Shown here one piece after another: positions 15,044-20,157 of a stretch of DNA of 20,157 bases; positions within the stretch are counted from its first letter, which is position 1, and every line of letters starts with the position of its first letter. The notes beneath the pieces were generated by a model. It had not been told where the DNA came from. It did no database searches and worked only from the letters and a program-made list of their open reading frames with translations. Source of the DNA: Gammaproteobacteria bacterium (GTDB taxonomy: Bacteria > Pseudomonadota > Gammaproteobacteria > Pseudomonadales > Cellvibrionaceae); contig JAGKWO010000059.1 of assembly GCA_021151835.1 (NCBI GenBank), positions 1 through 20,157 on the forward strand, read 5' to 3'. Made by a program: the position numbers and the translations under genes.

Positions 15044-15177
15044 ACTAATTTAATGGCGTCCATTTATCGCCGGAGCGCACCAAGCGCGGAGGCTCTGCTC
15101 GTTATTTTGATATTGACGTGGACAATGCATTAAAAGATGGCTGAACATCGAGCCAAGCAACAACTTTAAGCTTGCAG

Positions 15178-16527
15178 TCATTCCACCTTGCGCGCAGCCT
15201 CTACATCGAGCAACAGTTGATCAAGGGCTTTTTTATCCAACCATTTACCTTTAAGCATTACACCCTGTATATCCCTGGTGTTCTTTATGTCATTAAGTGG
15301 ATTTTTGGATAAAAGAATAAACTCTGCATTTTTTCCGATGCTGATTGTCCCTGCAATTGCTTGACGTTTTAAATAGCGCGCACTCAGTGCTGTCGCCGAA
15401 TTTAAAATAGAGAAAGCCGATACTCCCGCTGCACTCATCGCCGCCATTTCATCGTGAATAGAAAAACCGGAAATTTGCAAGCCGATATTATCGGTACCAA
15501 CCAGCATAGGAACACCCGCCTCATAAAAAGCTTTAGTTAATAGCTGCGTACCTTTCACCAATTTATCCACTGCTTCGACACCTTTCGGGCTCGAAAAAAC
15601 TTCCTGACGATATTCCTTACCTTCGGTCGTATAGTTGAGAAATTCCTCTTTTGATAAAAATTTAGTCTGCGAACGATTTTTTAATTTATCAAAGCGTGCA
15701 TCATCTCTGTAGTCCTGAATCATCGCCAATACGCTGAGTGTAGGGGAAATATAAACGCCGCTACTTTTAACTTGCGCCGCTATTTTTTTGGCTTCCTGAT
15801 CGCTGATATCCGCTATTTTAAAATTTTTGTTATCTGAAAAAATATCTACAATTTCCTCCATGTGCGCAATAAGCGTCAAGCGCAAGGTATATTCAAGTGG
15901 AAGCTCTCGCTGTGCATGACCGACCACCGGAATTCCAGCTTTTTCTGCCTCACGCAGCAATGTCAAATAGGTGTCCAACGTAAAATCTTCATGGACTTTG
16001 ATAAAGTCATAGCCGCGCTGCTTGTGATAACGTACAGATTCGATAGCATCTTTGGGTGACTTCAGCTCGTCACTACCAAGAAACGGCCCAGCGGTGAAAT
16101 ATACGGGAGCCAACACAGATGGATTGTTGGCATGATCTCTAATGGCTATTGCGTCTTGACCACCATCCTCGCCCATACTTATTACCGATGTAATACCGTT
16201 AGCAATAAGTAATTTATAAAATAACTCAAAGTCCTTTTCAGTGGAGGCTCCACGTGGATGGTAATGCGCGTCGGTCAAGCCTGGCAGCATATATTTTCCG
16301 TGACAATCAATAGTCCGATCTGACTTATGTATTGCCTTGGTAGACATGGGCTCAATTACCGTAATTTTGTCATTATCCACAACAACACGGTAATTGGATA
16401 AAACCAGCTCTTCATCCATAGGTATTACATTGACATGCTCGAATGTAATAATTTCAGCATCCGCTTTTTCAACACCGAAAATAAAGCACACACTCAACAG
16501 CAGATTTCTATTTAGTAAAAAGCGCAT
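15178..16527 (-). CDS. exported metal-dependent amidohydrolase
   Basis: The 449-residue enzyme has a signal peptide (MRFLLNRN, hydrophobic core, likely cut after ADA at residue 24) and an amidohydrolase-superfamily barrel. Metal ligands can be placed: His88 and His90 (DAHYH), Lys177 in FIKVHE as the candidate carbamylated lysine, His204 (VVGHAQR), His222 (LIAHMEE) and Asp346 (VGTDN). The flanking beta domain (IDCHGKYMLPG; AEFILLSKNPLND) is typical of the imidazolonepropionase/prolidase-like branch. Several exported members cut Xaa-Pro or other dipeptides, but the substrate cannot be read from sequence. It follows the S41-like gene by 22 bases and is probably transcribed with it. Confidence 0.9.
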   Translation of the reverse strand: MRFLLNRNLLLSVCFIFGVEKADAEIITFEHVNVIPMDEELVLSNYRVVVDNDKITVIEPMSTKAIHKSDRTIDCHGKYMLPGLTDAHYHPRGASTEKDFELFYKLLIANGITSVISMGEDGGQDAIAIRDHANNPSVLAPVYFTAGPFLGSDELKSPKDAIESVRYHKQRGYDFIKVHEDFTLDTYLTLLREAEKAGIPVVGHAQRELPLEYTLRLTLIAHMEEIVDIFSDNKNFKIADISDQEAKKIAAQVKSSGVYISPTLSVLAMIQDYRDDARFDKLKNRSQTKFLSKEEFLNYTTEGKEYRQEVFSSPKGVEAVDKLVKGTQLLTKAFYEAGVPMLVGTDNIGLQISGFSIHDEMAAMSAAGVSAFSILNSATALSARYLKRQAIAGTISIGKNAEFILLSKNPLNDIKNTRDIQGVMLKGKWLDKKALDQLLLDVEAARKVE

Positions 16528-16549
16528 TTAATACCCCTATTTGTAAAGT

Positions 16550-18367
16550 TTATTCGTCTGAGTCCCAGCTTGCGATAGGATCACCGTAGAGTGATATCGC
16601 AATCGCGCGCAACTGATCGTAATATTGGGTGCTGCTATAACGTGCCCTCATGTGCGACGCCAAAATACCCAAGCTGTTGCCACGAATGGAAAGTAGTTTG
16701 GGATTTTCATCATGTACTTTTTGATAAGCCGTTTTAGCCGCATCGAATTGTCCGCTAACCAACAACTCCAGTGGTTTACGCTGGTCATCGCCAAGCCTGT
16801 GAAGAATTCGTTTTTTACTATTCGGCTGTCTAAATTCAATATTGCCATTGGGTAGCCTTGTTAACTCGACTCCAGTCAAATCTGTTTTCAAGGTATTTTT
16901 TGAATGCGGATGCAAACCGGAAAATATCCACTCGGTAACTTCCATGTGAAGCTCCCCATCTTTTTCATAAATTTTTAACGCTTTATCTGGACTGTAATCG
17001 TAACGCCCTACCCAGCTCGCATAATTATCCAGTGTCGCGGCCTGCACTTTTCGTGGCGAATAATGTAAACAGGCTTGCAAAACGGGATCACGGCCAGAAA
17101 GAAAATCTTTCAGCCTCAATGTAACGGGAATATCCAAACTTACAGCATCACGCTGATCATTGTCGTAGGTGGAATTCCACTCAGAAAAAGACAGGCTAAC
17201 CACAATGCCCGAATTGGGTAAACTATGCCTCGCCTGTAGCCCGACCTCACCGGCAAAAGTCGCGCGGTCGGGCACCTTCTCGCCAACAAATAAAGCTCGT
17301 GTTTTCACGGCCATATTGCCGGCAAAATTAATCGCTGCAGAAAAGGTATTGTGATTGGTTAACACAAATAATTTTCCGCGTTGATTTATTGAGGGATTGT
17401 TAGCGATGGCATTAATCAAAGGGGCATTAAAAAATGAATCGCCGCCGCCATTGTCGCGTTCGTCAATAATCAGTTTTTGTACGTTATGGCTATTTAAAAA
17501 TTGCACCAATTGCGCCGTGAGGCGATTGATATCGCCAGGGGTCTTTTCAATAACAAGTGCGTAGCGAAGATAAATGGCCTGTTCTTTTTCCAGATAAGTA
17601 AACCACTGATATTGATCTTGTTGCTGGCGATAAAGTGAAGTATTCACACTTTCAGGCGCTTGAAAATCCAGCGTTTTATTATTGTTTTTATGTAACAAAA
17701 ATCGTTTTTTAACCCTGTGCCCATTAGTCAATTCAAGCGTTAATTCAATAGAATCCCTGCTTTTACTGATACCCGCCACGTGCATTAATCCGGCAAAATG
17801 GTAAGCATCTTTTGAATGAAACTTAAAACCGCTAGCATTAACGACGGGAATAAAGGGTGCAATGCGCTTGTTGGCTTGCTTTACTTTCATACCATCGAAT
17901 GCAAGTACCTTTGCACCTAAAAAGGCGCGGTCGCCCTCTTCCAAACCGATAATGTAAAGATCATCACCAAACCACTCCAAGCTATAAGAGAGTGCACCAA
18001 ACCGTGCCGTTTTGTTGACCACATAAGAATGCCCGTCGGAAATATAAGCAACCAGCTTTTCGAAATAGCCGTTAACAATATTCGTATCAACCGTTTTAGC
18101 CTTGGCAATATAATCCTCCGCTTCCTGATAAAGACGCTTGTAGCCAGCTTCATTTTTAAACCAGAAGGGATTGATGTGATATTGGCGAATATTCGCATCC
18201 AGCTCATTCAAATCCTGTTGCCACTGCAATCGCGTTAAATTTTCGTAACCCAGAGCGCCAGAGGTTTCCGCAAATACAAGGGAACTTGCCGTTGCCATGA
18301 TTACAACAACATAGAGACAGCCCCTAAAGATAACTTTACATCCAAGCAACAGATTTCCATAAAACAT
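16550..18367 (-). CDS. exported S41-family-like peptidase
   Basis: The 605-residue protein has a signal peptide with core at about 17-33 and likely cut after VFA (residue 33). The middle shows S41 (tail-specific/C-terminal processing protease) features: LIIDERDNGGGDSFFNAPL at about 299-317, then LTNHNTFSAAINFAG with Ser343 as candidate nucleophile, and RALFVGEK at 357-364, the usual VGE strand after it. The N-terminal helical part with DGHSYV (111-116) also matches S41 proteins. The catalytic base is not certain. The last 160 residues form an extra domain ending in a helical tail. AAGGG lies six bases before the ATG. It sits between the 7TM-AraC regulator upstream and the amidohydrolase downstream, suggesting joint extracytoplasmic peptide processing. 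Confidence 0.82.
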   Translation of the reverse strand: MFYGNLLLGCKVIFRGCLYVVVIMATASSLVFAETSGALGYENLTRLQWQQDLNELDANIRQYHINPFWFKNEAGYKRLYQEAEDYIAKAKTVDTNIVNGYFEKLVAYISDGHSYVVNKTARFGALSYSLEWFGDDLYIIGLEEGDRAFLGAKVLAFDGMKVKQANKRIAPFIPVVNASGFKFHSKDAYHFAGLMHVAGISKSRDSIELTLELTNGHRVKKRFLLHKNNNKTLDFQAPESVNTSLYRQQQDQYQWFTYLEKEQAIYLRYALVIEKTPGDINRLTAQLVQFLNSHNVQKLIIDERDNGGGDSFFNAPLINAIANNPSINQRGKLFVLTNHNTFSAAINFAGNMAVKTRALFVGEKVPDRATFAGEVGLQARHSLPNSGIVVSLSFSEWNSTYDNDQRDAVSLDIPVTLRLKDFLSGRDPVLQACLHYSPRKVQAATLDNYASWVGRYDYSPDKALKIYEKDGELHMEVTEWIFSGLHPHSKNTLKTDLTGVELTRLPNGNIEFRQPNSKKRILHRLGDDQRKPLELLVSGQFDAAKTAYQKVHDENPKLLSIRGNSLGILASHMRARYSSTQYYDQLRAIAISLYGDPIASWDSDE

Positions 18368-18401
18368 AAAAAGCCCTTACACATAGAGAAGACATGTTCA
18401 G

Positions 18402-18432
18402 GCTATAGAAAAGAGAGGTCTTGATCGTCCAA
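18402..18432 (-). promoter_or_regulatory. weak candidate promoter of the S41-amidohydrolase pair
   Basis: TTGGAC (18432-18427), lying in one arm of the 24-bp palindrome, is followed after 19 bases by TATAGC (18407-18402), or after 18 by CTATAG. Spacing is slightly long and the -10 box is weak, as expected for an activator-dependent promoter. Confidence 0.3.
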
Positions 18433-18449
18433 AATGATCATTCTGGACG
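18426..18449. promoter_or_regulatory. 24-bp near-perfect palindrome, candidate operator
   Basis: CGTCCA (18426-18431) and TGGACG (18444-18449) enclose the core AATGATCATT; only one symmetric pair (18432 with 18443) breaks the dyad. It ends 58 bases upstream of the S41-like start codon and overlaps the candidate -35 box. With a regulator gene directly upstream, an operator function is likely; which protein binds is unknown. Confidence 0.6.
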
Positions 18450-18577
18450 TGAAATCGTTGTTTAATGATCAAATCAGAAGAGCGAAGCTGATAGGAATTG
18501 GAGCAATATCCAATGAACAACATAATCGAGACATTAAAATATCTGATGGATACTTTGATTCTTTGGTAAACGCGAAA

Positions 18578-19636
18578 CTAACCCCCAGGGTTATTGGACT
18601 GAGCCACATACTGGCTAGGCGTCAAACCCGTATGTTTTTTAAACACAGCATTAAAGCTGGACTTGGAATTAAAACCTGCATTAAACGCAATATCCAATAT
18701 GTTTTTATCATGCGTTGTTTGTCGCAAAAAATCCTTTACATCCTCAATGCGCAACTCATTAATAAAATCCGAAAAGTTCTTTTGCCCTCCGGTATTAATA
18801 GCCCAGGATAAATCCTGCTCACTCAACCCCATTTCATCCGCGAGATTACGTAGCGAATATTTAGGGCGACGGTAGGCAAGCGTTTTTCGTTGATGATCTA
18901 CTACCGCTGAAAATAACGTCTGAGCCATTCCAGTATCCACGGCGGGCGAGTCAGGTATTGCGGGCGTTTCAATCCGACGCTGAATATCGGTTATACCCGA
19001 GTAAAGCTGAGGCTGTCGAACCGCCTTAAGCACCAAATAGGCGGTGCATAACAATGAAGTGAGAGCGCAGATAAAATACCATTGTGTGAGCACTTCAACA
19101 CTTAGCACTAGCTGCAAATTCAGACGAATGAAATCGATAAACTCAAATGTACCTATAACAATAAGCGTATTAATTAGCCATTTTAGCGAGTGGTTTTCAC
19201 CGTCTGATACTATATCTCGCAAAATGCGGTGATAATGGGAAAGCAATTTGTAAGTAAGCACAAAATAAATTATCAAAATGGCAAAAGCAGCCATCAACTC
19301 CTCGGGCCACCAGCGTGTAAAACCTATGGCGAGCAAAGCCGGCAACAGATGTATAAGGTGTTTGTGCGTATTGAGATCACCGTAAATCAAGTTTTTTGCA
19401 AACAAATAATAGAGAGGGCCATAAGCAAGCTGGAGCGCAGGAGTAATTAAATAAATATCACCACCAAAGTGCAGCTCTTCAACAATATTAAGTACTTCTT
19501 CTATGAGATGGACACCTAAAAGCAATGCTAATGCTTTACATTGAGCCCGCCCCAACACCAAAAAAATACCAAACAAAGTCAGCGTTATATAAGCAACGTG
19601 AATAACATGTATAGGGGGAAGGCTGACTACCGCCAC
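18578..19636 (-). CDS. 7TM membrane-anchored AraC-family transcriptional regulator
   Basis: The 352-residue protein has about seven hydrophobic helices in residues 8-207 (for example YITLTLFGIFLVLG, LMAAFAILIIYFVLTY, WYFICALTSLLCTAYLVL), a linker of about 45 residues, and a C-terminal AraC/XylS DNA-binding domain at about 255-345. Both helix-turn-helix parts are visible: YSLRNLADEMGLSEQDLSWA and NILDIAFNAGFNSKSSFNAVF, followed by the family ending KKHTGLTPSQY. Such proteins are thought to sense an envelope or external signal and act directly on a nearby promoter. The GTG start has AAGGAG six bases upstream. The S41-like gene begins 210 bases downstream on the same strand, with a palindrome between, so that pair is the likely target. 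Confidence 0.9.
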   Translation of the reverse strand: MAVVSLPPIHVIHVAYITLTLFGIFLVLGRAQCKALALLLGVHLIEEVLNIVEELHFGGDIYLITPALQLAYGPLYYLFAKNLIYGDLNTHKHLIHLLPALLAIGFTRWWPEELMAAFAILIIYFVLTYKLLSHYHRILRDIVSDGENHSLKWLINTLIVIGTFEFIDFIRLNLQLVLSVEVLTQWYFICALTSLLCTAYLVLKAVRQPQLYSGITDIQRRIETPAIPDSPAVDTGMAQTLFSAVVDHQRKTLAYRRPKYSLRNLADEMGLSEQDLSWAINTGGQKNFSDFINELRIEDVKDFLRQTTHDKNILDIAFNAGFNSKSSFNAVFKKHTGLTPSQYVAQSNNPGG

Positions 19637-19719
19637 TCACTACTCCTTGGAAATAAACGGATTGACGAGTGAGTAAGACACCAAGCTAGCCTGGCTGGAT
19701 TCGCCTCGATAAAATATTT

Positions 19720-19869
19720 TTGCTTATCCACCACGATCTGGACTTACCCCAACAAGCACTTTATGACCTCGCGGATTTGATGTACCGGGTGCAGGGATTT
19801 TGTGAAAAGCTTAGATTAGAAGAACAACGCGACCGAAAGGCCGCTTTGTTTAAAAAGATGAAGGGCTGA
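19720..19869 (+). CDS. short reading frame, possible small protein or gene remnant
   Basis: From TTG 19720 the frame reads LLIHHDLDLPQQALYDLADL followed by an amphipathic, charged helix (CEKLRLEEQRDRKAALFKKM), ending in TGA at 19867. Composition looks protein-like and highly helical. However, there is no ribosome site, no ATG near the start, and an in-frame stop at 19687-19689, so it could be the tail of a lost gene. I do not recognise a family. The opposite-strand frame at 19761-20015 looks random by comparison. Confidence 0.3.
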   Translation: MLIHHDLDLPQQALYDLADLMYRVQGFCEKLRLEEQRDRKAALFKKMKG

Positions 19870-19914
19870 TCAAAATTAAATCCCTCCGGTCCCTTTTTTG
19901 TTGGATGCCTCTGG

Positions 19915-19936
19915 TTCCCAAGCTCCAGCTTGGGAA
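19915..19936. repeat. perfect 22-bp palindrome
   Basis: TTCCCAAGCT and AGCTTGGGAA are perfect 10-bp arms around CC. This resembles short dispersed palindromes of the type TTCCCA-N-TGGGAA found between genes in many bacteria. No T-run follows on either strand, so it is not a good terminator. Confidence 0.7.
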
Positions 19937-19962
19937 TCGCAGCCTTAGCTCGCCCGATCACA

Positions 19963-20006
19963 TTGATAGCCGACTCGCATTGACAGCCGACTCTCGTTGA
20001 CAGCCC
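19963..20006. repeat. 17-bp tandem repeats, 2.6 copies
   Basis: Units TTGATAGCCGACTCGCA (19963-19979) and TTGACAGCCGACTCTCG (19980-19996) are followed by a partial third, TTGACAGCCC (19997-20006). They could be iterated binding sites or slippage products. Confidence 0.7.
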
Positions 20007-20034
20007 TGTGGCCATCCCCTACCCTGACGCCGCC

Positions 20035-20157
20035 ATGGTAAAACCCATGGCCGGGATTGCAACCCCCGGATTTTCTCCTTACTGGCACATTGCGAAATTT
20101 TCGCAAGTCGTGTCCTCGCACAGCTTTGCCTGTTGTTATGGCGGCTGGGTGGGGCCA
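20035..20157 (+). CDS. partial reading frame running off the right edge
   Basis: From ATG 20035 the frame reads MVKPMAGIATPGFSPYWHIA and on to YGGWVGP at the edge without a stop; it is also open upstream to a stop at 19981-19983. No good ribosome site is visible. The pattern is reminiscent of short reading frames in leader regions of P4-like prophages (ash-type), but that is recollection, not evidence. It may be non-coding. Confidence 0.22.
   Translation, partial: MVKPMAGIATPGFSPYWHIAKFSQVVSSHSFACCYGGWVGP

Larger units (their letters stand above)
19637..20157. other. right-edge region without a firm gene
   Basis: About 520 bp with two weak plus-strand reading frames, one perfect palindrome at 19915-19936, 17-bp tandem repeats at 19963-20006, a CCATGG-type inverted repeat around 20033-20050 and an 8+1+8 perfect inverted repeat (TTGCGAAA and TTTCGCAA) at about 20089-20105. 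The density of palindromes suggests regulatory or mobile DNA rather than a conserved housekeeping region. Confidence 0.5.

Noticed and set aside
15050..15164. Small plus-strand reading frame upstream of the ArsR gene
   Set aside because: Two short frames (ending near 15131 and 15144) have no ribosome site or recognisable content.
18434..18811. 125-residue plus-strand reading frame
   Set aside because: Mostly antisense to the AraC DNA-binding domain and overlapping the palindrome.
19761..20015. 84-residue minus-strand reading frame
   Set aside because: It runs across the palindrome and the 17-bp repeats and has random-looking composition.

Overview
The window looks like chromosomal DNA of a polysaccharide-degrading gammaproteobacterium, most likely a member of the Cellvibrionaceae. 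This is inferred from the gene content (a DUF5060/DUF4038 glycosidase-like lipoprotein, a 7TM-AraC regulator, an RTX protein with its own type I secretion genes), not from a marker gene. Every well-supported protein-coding gene lies on the minus strand, so genes are read from high to low coordinates. There are no rRNA or tRNA genes, CRISPR arrays or intact insertion sequences.

Region 1 (about 9.2 kb down to 1) is an RTX toxin/type I secretion locus in the order ABC transporter (HlyB-like), membrane-fusion protein (HlyD-like), lysine acyltransferase (HlyC-like), an unrecognised signal-peptide protein, and a very large RTX protein that runs off the left edge. The RTX protein starts with a HEXXH putative metallopeptidase domain, has a Gly/Ala zipper in the middle, then about eleven calcium-binding nonapeptides, then a Gly-Thr linker encoded by a 15-bp tandem repeat. 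Expected logic: the RTX protein is acylated in the cytoplasm by the HlyC-like enzyme and exported through HlyB/HlyD plus an outer-membrane TolC protein, which is not in the window. The exported signal-peptide protein one base upstream of the toxin start is a candidate accessory or immunity factor.

Region 2 (9.4 to 13.5 kb) holds an unrecognised lipoprotein, a gap of about 810 bp with a decayed tyrosine-recombinase fragment, a lipoprotein glycosidase-like gene (DUF5060/DUF4038, related to the apiosidase family GH140), and a 640-bp gap containing a small inverted-repeat element and a tandem duplication.

Region 3 (13.5 to 15.0 kb) is a compact operon: ArsR-type repressor, AHSA1/SRPBCC protein and DUF1801/YdeI-like protein, with a palindrome over a promoter that may make a leaderless mRNA.

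Region 4 (15.2 to 19.6 kb) is a 7TM-AraC regulator followed by an exported S41-like protease and an exported metal-dependent amidohydrolase. A 24-bp palindrome sits just upstream of the protease gene. The pair may process peptides or peptide-like compounds outside the cytoplasm under control of the membrane regulator.

Region 5 (19.64 kb to the right edge) contains no firm gene: two short plus-strand reading frames, a perfect palindrome, and 17-bp tandem repeats, possibly the start of a mobile-element region.
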